From Oscheius dolichura (Eukaryota; Nematoda; Chromadorea; Rhabditida; Rhabditidae): a stretch of 64,000 nt of DNA. A program made the position numbers and the translations under genes. The stretch covers positions 1,426,001 through 1,490,000 of the forward strand of contig OW051496.1 in the NCBI GenBank assembly GCA_932521035.1. Direction: 5' to 3'. Below the pieces are notes generated by a model that searched no databases, was not told the DNA's origin, and saw only the letters and a program-made list of their open reading frames with translations. Of the stretch, positions 33,385 through 44,599 are shown piece after piece. How positions within the stretch are numbered: position 1 is the first letter of the stretch; every line of letters begins with the position of its first letter.

Positions 33385-35469
33385 CAGCATAATTGGGAAT
33401 GCTTATAATTTCGGCAAAACCATAGATTTCTCAGCTGAAGTTATCAGTGGTCGAAAAGTAACCAAGCCGTCCACTCTTGACACAGTACGACAGCACCTAG
33501 AATACAGGACAGTTAGAAACGCCCACACGCTTTTGAAAAAAACCAACATTGAAGTATCCAAAGAAGTAGTAAGTTTTCTTTTCTTGTGAAGCTTCTTCTT
33601 TTCTTGCGAAGCTTCTTCTCTTTTTTTTCTCTCACAGATCAGAAATGCAAGCAAAAGAGTGGATAATTCTATAAAAGGAAAAACTGGACCAGTCCCTATG
33701 ACAGATCTCAACGAGCTGGCAGCAGTCATTTATCCTTACTCCGGCTGCATTTATTCATATAGAGGTAAGTGCAACTTTCATTGCATAACTTTTTGTTTAG
33801 ACGATAACCGGCCTTGTATGATTTCTATCGTGATATTTGAAGAAGCTCTTCAACATTTTGGGGCAGACTGTCCAACATTTGATCAGCTACGTAAAATTTC
33901 AACATTACATGAAATTAGCTATTGAGGAAAACGAGCGTATGTTTTCTTTGTATTCTATACAAGCTTGTTTTTTTCTACAAAGTTATTTTCGTTTCAGTTC
34001 CACCGGCAGATCTTTTTAACAATTCCCAATTCCTCCCAGGAACGGAAAATCAGATTTCTATTGATACTACATTTGATTTGAGCAATTTATACTTTACGTT
34101 GATTATTGGAAAATACGCTAGCTTCAAGTAAGGACCAGTTAGATTCTAATATCATTTTTTAGAACAAAGAAATCTGGTAAAGACGGCTTGGCATTACTAG
34201 CAGTTATGGCACATAGTCAGAAGAACGCCGCCACTCATAACAAATTTGGGGAACACTTTGCTGCTACATGGAAAAGAGTTTGCCCAAAGAAATCTATACC
34301 AAGTATTATTCGGGATGGAGAACATGCACTCGACGGAATAACCAAAGTAAACTTTTAAAATAATATTTAAAATAATATATTAAAAATAAAATAATATTTG
34401 AAATAATATTATATAAAATAATATTTAAAATAAAATATTAGAAATAAAATAATATTACATAAACTTATAGGATGAAGTTTTCAAGGATGCAATCCACTTA
34501 CATTGTGATTTACATCTCTGAGAATTTGCTCGGACAAAAAAGCATTTCATCGGACGACGATAACATACTTTTTGGAATTGTAGATGTATAATTTTTTGTG
34601 GTTACACATAATCCTTTCAATTACAGGGAACGAAGATAAGAAACGGACTTTTCCAGCAAACAACTAAAGATGGATTTAGCGCATATTTAGCAAAAATGGA
34701 GAGAAAACATCCGCTGCTTCACAAGAAAAGTAAATCACGTGAGGCCGCATTATTCCGGTAAGTCTGCATTGTTTCCATTATTTTCTTTTAGAAATCATTC
34801 GAAAAGGTCAAAACTGCTGGCCGGATTTGGAGGGAGATACAGCACAACCAATATATCAGAATGCTTCAATGAGATGGTTGAGAAATACGTTCCAAAGAAG
34901 ATGTCGGGACAAGGCGCATTCAAAGGTATAATAGAAATGCATAAAAGCGAGATGTTTTTGAGCTTAAACAATTTTGTAGATGAGATGAACGAACTGGAAC
35001 TGTCCAAGAGTCTAACAAATAAAAGATCGGATGTATTTATATACCGTAAAAGAGCTCCATTTGTTTGGCCGCCTACTATGAATCAAGAAACTAATTTCGA
35101 AATGTCCTCGGACACAGATAATATCACAGATAATAATAACGTCGTCAGCCACAAGAAGATACCAAAGAATATCAAGTTCAACGATATTCAAAGAGCACAT
35201 TATAAAAAAGGAGACGGCAGCAAGAGGAAAGGAAGACCTGGTTCTAAAGTCAATTATAAAAGAACATGTTATGAACCACACAAGTATGATGATTTTAAAA
35301 TGTTTACTATTATATTTTTAGAAAACGTGCTATTGATACTACAATAGAAAGCATGGATCTCTCAAATCCATCATTCGAGGCCCCTCCTAATGAAGAACTT
35401 CCGCTATCTAGTCACTTGGTTATAAAAAAATTTTGTAACCCCACAACTTTTTTTGAGCTGAGGAGTTGA
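33385..35469 (+). mobile_element. MULE-like transposase gene
   Basis: Exons from about 33385 read in frame: GKTIDFSAEVISGRKVTKPS, then IKGKTGPVPMTDLNELAAV, then PPADLFNNSQFLPG. A core follows with SIDTTFDLSNLYFTLIIG (first Asp), GLALLAVMAHSQKNAATHNK, SIIRDGEHALDGITKDEVF (second Asp) and HLHCDLHLCENL, the C/H pattern of Mutator-like DDE transposases. Later exons give STTNISECFNEMVEKY and a Lys/Arg-rich tail, KGDGSKRKGRPGSKVNY. The last exon ends at a TGA at 35467. Many introns and an apparently open frame could mean domestication. I saw no clear terminal repeats. Confidence 0.6.
34350..34465. repeat. AATAATATT tandem repeat in an intron
   Basis: The intron of the MULE-like gene is filled by AAAATAATATTTAAAATAAT units over about 110 bp. 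Confidence 0.6.
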
Positions 35470-36550
35470 GAGTAGGCTCATTCGAACCGATAATTTTTGC
35501 TGCGCCGAACTGCACTTTTAGATTTTTTTGAAAGTGAGGCAGTGAGGAGGAAGCGAGCTTTTAAATTTCCAAAACTGACACACGTTTTTTTGAGCGTGAC
35601 GAGAGTAGTGTCATTCGATGGCGCTTCTTGGCGTATTGGCGGTTTATTTTTTGCTAAGCTCTGGCGCGGTGAGTGCGCAACAGTGATGAATCGACAGCAC
35701 TTTACCAAACCTAAACCCTTTTTCCATAGCCAGCGGGGTTTGGTCAGCCAATGGTTAAAATGGTCTGGGATTGGTCAAAGCCGGGGATCTCGACCAAAAC
35801 CAACAGAACGGGGGAGACTCTAACGCGGAGCCTCCGCCAACACAAAACGGGGGCGTTCACAAGGGCGTCTTCCATAAAAACTGGGCAAATCTAGTCACAG
35901 ATAGTATTAAAGATAAGAGATTCGTATACCATAATTGGATAAGTACCATGTCGTGTCATTAATAATGTTCCTCTTTACCCAAAAAACCAAACTTTGTCTT
36001 CCATTCCGATTACAGTAGGGCCAGGACACATTTACTAAAAATTGTGTCTATAACTTTTTGTCCACCTGCCCTATCATTTGCTTCTTTCCTTGTTTGAATA
36101 GTACTCTCTTTGAGCTACAGTTGGCTATATAATTTGGCTATGAATTGTCAAGGGAGTGTGAGATGCGAAGCTGGCCGCACCGTCCGAGGAACGTGCGCCT
36201 GCACCCGTAGAATCTCGGCAGCGCGCGGCAATGGCTTGGTGCGCCTCGACTTCAGCGATAGGTCTTTGAACCTCAACCTCTAAAGGTATCAACTTTATCC
36301 AATCTTCGAAAGAAGAGATGGGTAGAATTTTTGGATGAGCCGAGCTGGGGTTTCCAGATTGGCGATAGATGAAGGTTGAGAGGAACAGTGAGTATCGGCT
36401 TCATTTTGTTTTGTACAAACAGTTGAATGTGAAAACAGCAGTGGGTTCTCTTCTCCGGATTTCGAAGAACTTTTTACGGAGTTTTTAGGCTCCGAGACAA
36501 ATTTATAAGGCCTGTACAAGCAATCGCGCGCCGCGCGAAGCGTTCGATGC
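35470..36550. other. no convincing gene
   Basis: Open frames exist at 35497-35823 and elsewhere but show no domain. A partial CTGCACCCGTAGAATCTCGG element lies at about 36199. Confidence 0.35.
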
Positions 36551-36554
36551 GTTC

Positions 36555-36845
36555 GATTTTCGTGGTGTAGTGGTTAAGAGGCCGGTATTATCATTGGAGA
36601 GGTCGGGAGTTCGACCCCCACTGGGGGTAACTCTTGTTGCTTTTTTATTTTGAGGTCCTGGAAACTTCCAAAATATTTTTGAATTGTTTTTCGCTTCGGG
36701 ACCCATTCGTGGTGGGACCCCAATCCAGAAGTAGACGGTTCTATGTCTTTTTGGGCTAACAAATTTTGCTTTATCTTTTTTGTATTTTTTGTTTTGATGT
36801 AAAATGTTTTCGCTTCGGGACCCATTCGTTGTGGGACCCTGCATT
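36555..36845 (+). repeat. tRNA-derived SINE-like element, copy 2
   Basis: A-box-like TGGTGTAGTGGTTAAGAGG and B-box GAGTTCGACCCCC are followed by the same TTTTATTTTGAGGTCCTGG body as at 2133. Two GGGACCCATTCGT segments lie downstream. Confidence 0.6.
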
Positions 36846-37029
36846 GGAAGGAAACCACTATTTTAGCCCAAAAAAGTCTCTTTTTGTCGTGAAATTCCCA
36901 TAAAAATTCGTGAACGAATTAAATGAGCCTTCTGAAAATCGAATACATCTATTTTTGCCCTACGAGTGTTATTTCTTTGTCGGTATCTTTTTGATGACGA
37001 ATCCATCGCCTTGATTCCACCTATACAGT

Positions 37030-37517
37030 AGAGAGGTTTGGTAGCAGAATATAACACAAATCGAAAATTTTGCAATCGTTGATTTCGCTTCTGCCCCGTT
37101 GCTTTAGAAATGATTGCGAAATCAACGCTTGCAAAATTTTGGATTTGTGTTATATTCTGCTACCAACCCTCTATTTTCGTATGAAGACGAATTTCCTTAA
37201 ACCAGAGACAGGGGATACACCGCCAGGTGTCAGGTACATTTCAAAATAGAGACATTTATTGCTTACGGCTTTCTTTTAAAATAACACAATAGTCGCTATA
37301 TTAAATTATAAAGAAAGCTGGGAAAGGTGTAATGTTAGCGGTGAGGCTGGGGGTTTGGCTAGCCCGCGGGAATGAATGTGGGTATCATGAGCATGTTGTG
37401 GTTTATGAACGCACATCGTATTCTGCTCGTATTCTTCAACGGCCTCGGGAGCGGGGTTGACCGCAGGCAGCCTCATATTCTGCTACCGCACATCATATTC
37501 TGCTACCAAACCTCTCT
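37030..37517. mobile_element. 488-bp TIR element with a 6-bp target duplication
   Basis: The ends are inverted repeats of about 23 bp (AGAGAGGTTTGGTAGCAGAA...). Direct repeats TACAGT flank it at 37024-37029 and 37518-37523. Its left part is itself a long hairpin, ending near 37168, with arms such as GCAGAATATAACACAAATC. No protein is encoded. Confidence 0.8.
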
Positions 37518-37827
37518 TACAGTTTCGGAAAAGGGGTTTCACATCAAATGAAAAATTTTCTTCTAATAAAAGTCTAGTGCCATCTTCTTCGACAATGTTT
37601 TATTATTCCTACTTGAAATTATAAAATTTCCTTTAGTTGATTCGGTCATCCCCGTTTTCTACTAATTTGCATCACTTTTCTTTCCAGCTCATTCTTTCCT
37701 CTCCGCCAGTCGAAAAACATGTGATGCAAGGCGTGGAGGGCAGCCGAACCCGGGCGTTGTTTACCACACACGTGCAGGTCATCGCGCTCTGTTCCCCGTT
37801 GCGAAAGCGCTGGAACGCCCTCCAAAT

Positions 37828-37840
37828 TTCTGGAAGTTTC
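37828..37840 (+). promoter_or_regulatory. heat-shock element
   Basis: TTCTGGAAGTTTC is three perfect alternating units. It is followed by a TATA box, TATATAAAAG, at 37851-37860. Confidence 0.8.
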
Positions 37841-37911
37841 GCCGCGAGCATATATAAAAGCCCGCCGTTTTCTTCACATTCAATCGAATATTCCTGTCGC
37901 TCCGCTACAAA

Positions 37912-38772
37912 ATGTCTATTATTCCACGATTTGTCTCCCCCTTCCGTAGCCCAATTACCCGGGCTGTCGAAGAAATGTGGCATGATATGGCCCAGATGGA
38001 GAGGTCCTTCTTCGCGCCGACTTCACGCTTCCTCAGGGGAAATGAACACGGCTCAGAGGTGAGTAAAATACTATTTTTCTTGATTTTTTCCTGGAAAATT
38101 CCCCATTTTATCCATAATAATTCCATTAGAAACCCTAAACAATCTATAAATTCAATGATTTGCCGTTTTTAAGTTTTCTGGGTCTTATGAAAGAACCCCG
38201 TATTTGACTGATTCAATGCTCTCATAAATGCTGACGGCAAAAAGAACCTCGCTTTCGATCTTACACGAAAATTGGAATAATTTCCTTCGCGGGCAAAATT
38301 ATAACTGTTTTTTCAAATTGTATTCAGCAAAAAACAGACAACAGTGAGCCAGAAGCCATTTATCCCGCCCTTGAAGTTAAAAAAACGATTTTATATCCCC
38401 TTTGCACGGACAACCAGCTCGTTTTTCAATTATTTTTCAAGAATTTGACTAATTTTCATTCATTTTCAGGTAGTAAACGATTCGAATAAGTTCCAACTCT
38501 CCCTGGATGTGACACAATTCAAGCCAGAGGAGCTGAAGATCAGTCTGGAGGGCCGTACCCTCGTGGTGGAGGGAAATCAAGAGAACAAGGACGACAACGG
38601 CTTCTTCAAGCGCTCTTTCTCCCGCCGGTGGCTTCTTCCTGAAGACGTGGAAGCCGCTGAGCTGAAATCTTCCTTGACCGAAAATGGGCGCCTCTCCATT
38701 GAAGCCCCGAAGAGCAAATCCGAGGTGACTAGCATCCCAATACAGGGAATAGAACCCGCCAAGAAGGAGTAA
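37912..38772 (+). CDS. small heat-shock protein (Hsp20/alpha-crystallin)
   Basis: Exons 37912-38058 and 38470-38772 encode about 149 residues. The N-terminus is MSIIPRFVSPFRSPITRA. The crystallin domain follows: KFQLSLDVTQFKPEELKISL, LVVEGNQENKDDNG, FSRRWLLPEDVEAAE and LTENGRLSIEAPKS, with the G-x-L motif, then the anchor TSIPIQG. The intron lies at the same place as in the pair at 21-22 kb. It has its own HSE and TATA box, so heat induction is expected. Confidence 0.93.
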
Positions 38773-39061
38773 ACAATTGAGATCTGCTCAAAATTGTACA
38801 TAGGACAAGTTTATTTGTTGTTTTGTTGCTTTTTTTGAAAAATACTGGAAGAATAAATAAATTGTTTTGTAAATTCGAAAAATGTTAGTGAACTGCAGAA
38901 AAAGGTTGAACCAAATGGGGAAAAAAAATAAATAAATGAAGAGTTCAATTAGCTATTGAAACAAGTAGATCCCTTTATTCAAATAATGTACAGGCACAAG
39001 AGAAGTTTCATACAAAAAGGAAAGAAATATCACAACAGGCTCACTCTAATCCTCGATTCCA

Positions 39062-39920
39062 TCAGCTCGTAGAACTGCCAGTCTCTATCTCCTCCGGGAT
39101 TGCTTCGATCCCAATTGAAGGAGCAGCTTGTCTCCTCCAGAAAACAAGAGACGAGACCCTGCAAAAAAAACCCTGTATCAGTCTGATTCCCAAATTTATC
39201 TGCCTTCTGAAGCCTACAGTAATCTTCCCTACCCGTGTCGGATCCGTTTCCACAGTCCTTTCTTTTTAGCTTCTGGTGGCGGACTGCTTACAGGAGCTGC
39301 TTCGCTACTCTCAGTTTCCGGAGGTGCAGGAGGACTTAGTTTTCTCTTCGTCTTCTCTTCATAGAGCCTTTCCCGCTCCTTGTGTTCTTCAGTCACCTTG
39401 AAATTTTTATAGAAGTCCTCCAAATTCCTGGCGGCATACGTTATCTCACGGGTACCAAATCTGTGCGGCTGGCCCTCGTGAATGAGCAGACCAATCCTTT
39501 AAAATGCTTTTTAAAAGAGAAAAAAGCCAGGGGGCCGTTTTAGTCACGCTGGTCCCGAAGCGATCCCCTAACAGTATGATATTTGTCGATTTGGATGGCT
39601 TCCCGGTCCTACAGTAATCCCTCCCCTACGTGCTCCTCTAAAAAAAGACCTACTCTGTAAATTCCCTGGTCAAAACAGCTGGAGGCTGCCAATTGGAATT
39701 CTCGCTGAATTTCTTATGAACCGGGTCTTGCATTAATAGAGTACCTGTGGATTACACAATGATTCTTCTTTGTTTGGCTTTGTTTTCCTCGAGGATTGTG
39801 AGCAGTTGAACAAGTACAACAGGCGCTGGCCTTTGGAGAGAAGTCTACAGGCGCAAAATCGGCCTCCGGGTCAAGTGGTCTATAATTTTAAAGCTTTCTA
39901 ACTGTGAAAATGTTTACGCC
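39062..39920 (-). CDS. unrecognised protein with acidic/proline C-terminal part
   Basis: Two terminal exons are secure in frame, 39496-39233 and 39158-39062. They read HEGQPHRFGTREITYAARNL, KVTEEHKERERLYEEK, a Pro/Glu-rich SPPAPPETESSEAAP, KKKGLWKRIRHG, and the tail EEIETGSSTS. Upstream pieces that look coding (LMQDPVHKKFSENSNWQPP near 39690, RPLDPEADFAPVDF near 39850) probably belong to the same gene, but I could not phase every join. No family recognised. Confidence 0.45.
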
Positions 39921-40383
39921 CGTTGGTTGAGGAGCCTCTGACGAGTAATTGCACAGCTCATGGTCCTAAAAGAAGTCCTGGGTCAAAAGAAGCAACTTTC
40001 GTCCCTGATTCTGTAGGCAAACAAATAACTAGGGGCGACGATTTTCAAAAGGCCAATGAATCAATATATCTGTAGGCTCACGAGAAGAAGACTCCGCTGC
40101 CACAGAAAGGGAGAATAGACAGACCGCGTGGGATAGACTTCGAAGGGGAAACAGACAAACATGGCTCCCCTTATTGTATAATATCCTGGAACGGAGAAGA
40201 TCTCAAGAAATATCAATGACTTCTATTTACAGTACCTGTCGGAATAATTTAGCCCCTTCTTCACTTGAATCCTCACCGTACAAAAACGCATTAGAGGAAT
40301 CCGGTTTATTTTGAATTCCTCCCAAGAATTACCCAGGTTATTGCAGAAAACAAGCAGGGGGAGCACTTTTCGGCCGAACGGTC

Positions 40384-40509
40384 CTCGATATTTCGATCCC
40401 CTGCACCCGTAAAATCTCGGCAAAAAGGCGCCCCTCTATTGTAACAGTTTTGAATAAAGACGATCCTCCTGCCGAGATTTTACGGGTGCAGGAAATCGAA
40501 ATATCGAGC
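40384..40509. repeat. palindromic element, CTGCACCCGTAAA family, best copy
   Basis: Arms of about 39 bp (40384-40422 and 40470-40509) mirror each other. They contain CTGCACCCGTAAAATCTCGG and the outer CTCGATATTTCGAT, with a spacer of about 47 bp. Confidence 0.75.
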
Positions 40510-40780
40510 ACCCAGCCAATCGAGACAGTCCAGAAGGTCCTTCCTGAAGGGGCTAAAGCCTAGAAGATCTGAAATTTCGAGTCCCCTATTGTGTCTGTTT
40601 CAGATAGTCCTAGCCGCCTTCTTGAATAATTTCGTCACAGAATTCTGCCCATATGAATAAATTTCTTTTATATGGTGCTGCGCCCTCCGTTTATCAAACT
40701 ATTCACATTCTGCCCAGCTCGTAAAAAACAAAAATAAAATTTATATAAGCCGATCTCGACACGTTTCTCTCCACAATCTT

Positions 40781-40980
40781 GTGATGTTTCGCAACGTCAT
40801 CATCTTCCTCGCTGTTCCGGCTCTTGTCTATGGAATTAGCTGCCCCACAGGAGGTTCGCAACTCGAAATTTACCATGTGTCCATGCTGTTCAACTTCTTC
40901 TTTTTACAGATCTGTATGGTACTGGGCTCTTACCTCCTGCCCGTGAGCAATGCGCCAGTAGTGTATATCGTATTTCTAAA
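40781..40980 (+). pseudogene. signal-peptide exon of a secreted protein, interrupted
   Basis: A TATA-like TTATATAAG near 40740 precedes MFRNVIIFLAVPALVYGISC, a clear signal peptide. A GT/CAG intron joins it to DLYGTGLLPPAREQCASS. At about 40999 a lone TTAA-family element end (GGAACTGTCAGGGACC) begins and coding is lost. It was perhaps a small secreted or lectin-type gene. Confidence 0.4.
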
Positions 40981-41049
40981 TAACAACCACGTTTCACAGG
41001 AACTGTCAGGGACCTCGGCGCGGGAGCAGTGGCCCCATACATAAATGGG

Positions 41050-42400
41050 CACGCCCCGGGCGCTTTTTTGGGAAAAACGGGCCGGGCGTTTGTGTTCTTG
41101 TAGCCACACAAAAGCAGCACTCTTAAAAGCTTTTAGCGCGCCACCCGGATCCTCCAGCTGGGTTCTCCAAGTGACGGCGTCCGTCCAGTCCAGGCAGAAG
41201 TCGAGAAATTCTTCGGTAGTAGAGAAGAGAGGGAAAGCGGCCGTCCAGTGGGAGAAGCGAACCACAACTGACTCCTTTTCGACCATCGTTTTTTTCATCG
41301 GACTCTCGAAAATCTTTGGAAGCTGCTGTATGAAAGCCCCCGCAGCCCCCCGAGTAGACATATTGGAATTTTCTTCTCTACACGCTATTAATATCGTATT
41401 ATAAAGAGGCTCCAAGGTAAAAATACTCGGGGGGCTCCGCCCCCCGAACCCCCTGCCTAATTTTTGAAAATAGTCAAGCAATAAACACACTACAGATGCA
41501 AACGCGGGAATCTCATTGCTCGACTAAAGTTTGATTCACCGGCTTTTGTACAATAGAGCCGTTAGTTTGTACAGTAGACAATTGTACTAGAAAAGTATGA
41601 TCATAAAGTGTATTTCATGTGATGCAAAACTAGCCGATCAAGGTAAAAAATATGTTCAAACTGTCCAAATATCGCTCAAATTGCGGGCGCGAGTCTAACA
41701 CTAACAGCCAAACTAAAGGCGGCAAGATTCCTTTGTTTCCGGCTTTAATTTTTAAGAGCAGCCATTTTTTTAGCCAATTTTCGCTATTAATTTAACAGAG
41801 GCAGTTCAAAATAGCGAACAACACGTAAACTTTCGGCGAGAAAAAGTAAAGATGAACGACCTTCTATTGGAGAAGACAGACAGAACTGATGTTCGAATAT
41901 TTCCGGCGGTATTATCCGTTGATAATTAAAGGATTAATTGCTAATTTAGGAAATGAGAAGAGCGGCTGCTCATAATATAAAAAGGCGCAAGCTTATCATT
42001 ACAGTAGGCTAATCTCAAATTTGAAGCCGTTATGGAAGTACCGTAAGAGTTTGGCTAGCGCTGCACCACTAGAACTCAGCCTACTAATTAACCCCAGATA
42101 ACTGGGTACAGATTGAATCTTTTGGTACAAACTGATCAAAAACCGCAGATAAAGATGCAGTGAAATAACTTTTTAGCCAGATTTATACCCCTAACCAGGC
42201 GGTCTTGGATACGGGGTCGTAATATCATGAGACAGCTCACATTTCATTCGTAAAGTAGCTCCAAAATCTCAGTAAAAGGCAGGATTTTTGTTGTGAATTA
42301 AGCTGCAGCTCGAAATAATTCATGTTAAATCGTTAAAACGTTAAAAATCGTTAAAATTCATCGTTAAAACGGGGGCATTATGATGCGCTACAAGCCGGCG
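41050..42400. other. repeat-bearing region without a full gene
   Basis: It holds one copy of the FSHWTAAFPLF repeat (41150-41290, minus strand) and a set of GTTAAAA repeats near 42320-42375. Nothing else is supported. Confidence 0.35.
41150..41290 (-). repeat. FSHWTAAFPLF repeat, copy 1
   Basis: The minus strand encodes VVRFSHWTAAFPLFSTTEEF then LDFCLDWTDAVTWR. The same peptide is found at 42910-43035 (minus) and 52455-52610 (plus) with few changes. Confidence 0.6.
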
Positions 42401-42909
42401 CGCCCTCCAATCCAATTTTTTACAGTATAACGTTATCGGATGCTTTTTATGGAAGGGGTGGTCATAGTTCCGAACAATAAAAGAGACAGCCCCCTAAAAT
42501 GGGCAAGCAATCAGTGGTGCGGATCTTCCAATGAAATCGAATTACAAAAAACACCCGAAGATGTCTCCGCCATCGGTTCTCAGAATCAATCTAAGCGGCG
42601 AGCCTTGAGTGTCCCTGAAAGTTGCTGGAACAAGGTGTAAGTTGAACTCCGCAGTTTGGACAATTCCAACGAAGAGGCGGGACAAAAAAACTCTAGAAGA
42701 AACGAAGGTAAGTTTAGAAGAGCGGACAAAACGGGAAAGAATACCTTCAAGAGTATGGAGAAACAAGAACAAACAATAAATTAAAGGTAAATGAAATTTA
42801 ATTTTCTACTGTTCTGACATTATTAGCATTTACGTGACCGTAGTTCAGATGATTAGAGTGGTTGAAGACGAGTAGTGGCGGTGAGCGGCGAGTCGAAGCG
42901 AGTAGAGTT

Positions 42910-43035
42910 GCCCTCTAGCTGAGTTCCTTCTCCAAGTGGCGGCACCAGTCCAATCCAGGCAGAAGTCGAGAAATTCTTCGGTAGTAGAGAAAAGAGGGAA
43001 AGCGGCCGTCCAGTGGGAGAAGCGAACCACAACTG
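42910..43035 (-). repeat. FSHWTAAFPLF repeat, copy 2
   Basis: It encodes VRFSHWTAAFPLFSTTEEF and LDFCLDWTGAATWRRNSA. DNA identity to copies 1 and 3 is high, and the three differ in what flanks them. Confidence 0.6.
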
Positions 43036-43429
43036 ATCCGCTGGAGATAACACAAACGCGGCCAAAAATAATAATAATAGAAACAAAAAAAAACCTTACG
43101 GGTTGATTCGATCCTACAGAACCGCGTCATAAATACGAAGGTTGGTCACGAAGAAGTGCTTTTGTGGAAACCGACCAATTGTCGAAACTGAATGATAAGA
43201 ACTGGGCTATTTCCCTCGTCAGCAAAATCAAAATGCGTGCGACTAGATTCACTTCCTTGCCCTTATACGATCTCGGCATCCAGTTCGACGCAATCCCTGC
43301 CCCGCAAATTGCACATCGGCTATCAGTCGCCTCCTGCCCCGCCAGGTGTGGAGGATCTACTAAGCGACTTTATTTCTATTTTTATTTTACATCAAACTCT
43401 TGAGAAAATCTTTGAAAACAGAGAGAAAG

Positions 43430-44595
43430 ATGAGGCAATCCCTATTCTTCCTATTACTCCTCGTTTATTATGTGAGGAGCGCTGGAATCTCTCATATTTC
43501 TGCTGCCGATGAAGCGGAACTGCAGCTACGTGCCCCAGAAGTGGACGCGGAACTTCGAGACTCTGGAGAATTCATCGATAGAAAGAAGATTTCTGGAGAA
43601 TTTCACGATTCACAGGTATTTTTATTTATTATATGGGTGCAAAATAGGGGTCCCTTCCATTTTTCGATTCAAATGCCCTTATTCCGTACTATTTTGATTT
43701 TTTTAAACGTTAAAAGCTCCTAAACGAGATACAAAAACTCACAAAAAACCAAAGTTTAAAAAGTTTACTGTTTTCAAGTATTTTTCAGTGGATAAAGATA
43801 GAACAAAACGTCAGGGGCCAGTAACGATGGGCAAAACCACATTATAATACCATTTTGCCACATTTCATCCATTTCTTTGCCATCACTGTGGAAAAAAACT
43901 GAAAAATCCGGCTCGTAGCTAATTTAACAGCATTTTTATAGCTTATTTTGCTTATTTTTGCGCTTGGAACCAATTTTAGTCGGCAGATCCATTGAATTTT
44001 CATAAAAAGACCGATTCGGTACTCTTTTCGGTTTTCCATAAGAAGAAACATTCGAAAACTAGTTAACAACCACAGACTGTGTTCAGAATATGATTTTGTA
44101 CGTTTACAGGAGGGAAAAAGTGATGAGAATGTAGTAGAAGAAGAGGAAGAAGAGCAAGCAGCGACCAAGAAGCCTCACATCCATGAGCACCACAAAACTG
44201 AAGGAGAATTCATTGACAAGAAGAAGAATTCTGGAGAATGGGGCCGAGAAAAAGTCACGACAGAGCAGCCAAAGAAAAGCCGAGAAGAAATGGAGGAATT
44301 ACTGGGGTCCGGAGAGAATGGAACGGATTTCCGGAACGAAACAATGACGACGCCCCGCTACAGGGAAGTGGACGGTCGGCGGGCTATCAAGTGCGCGAGG
44401 AGGCCTAGCAAAAGAGGTGAGACGTCATTTTCTGGCGGGGTTACTGTGCGCTTTATCCTAGCAAGAAAAAAAACTAGGCGTTGGTAATTTCACAGCCAAT
44501 TTTGCCTAACATTCCCACTTTTTTGTCTTCAAATCAGTGAGACCAAAAATTCAATAACATTATTTTCTGTAGAAACTCAGAAGGACGGCCTTTAA
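43430..44595 (+). CDS. secreted acidic/basic repeat protein
   Basis: Exons 43430-43615, 44110-44416 and 44573-44595 join in frame to a stop at 44593. The start is a signal peptide, MRQSLFFLLLLVYYVRSAG. The mature protein is charged, with EEEEEEQ and HIHEHHK runs. A repeated motif occurs twice: SGEFIDRKKISGEFHDS and EGEFIDKKKNSGEWGRE. It ends ARRPSKRETQKDGL, with a K-R that could be a processing site. No domain recognised. It may be a short secreted or extracellular-matrix protein. Confidence 0.6.
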
Positions 44596-44599
44596 ATTG

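Noticed and set aside
34350..34465. CRISPR-like regular repeat
   Set aside because: It is a simple AT-rich tandem repeat in an intron, and the genome is eukaryotic.
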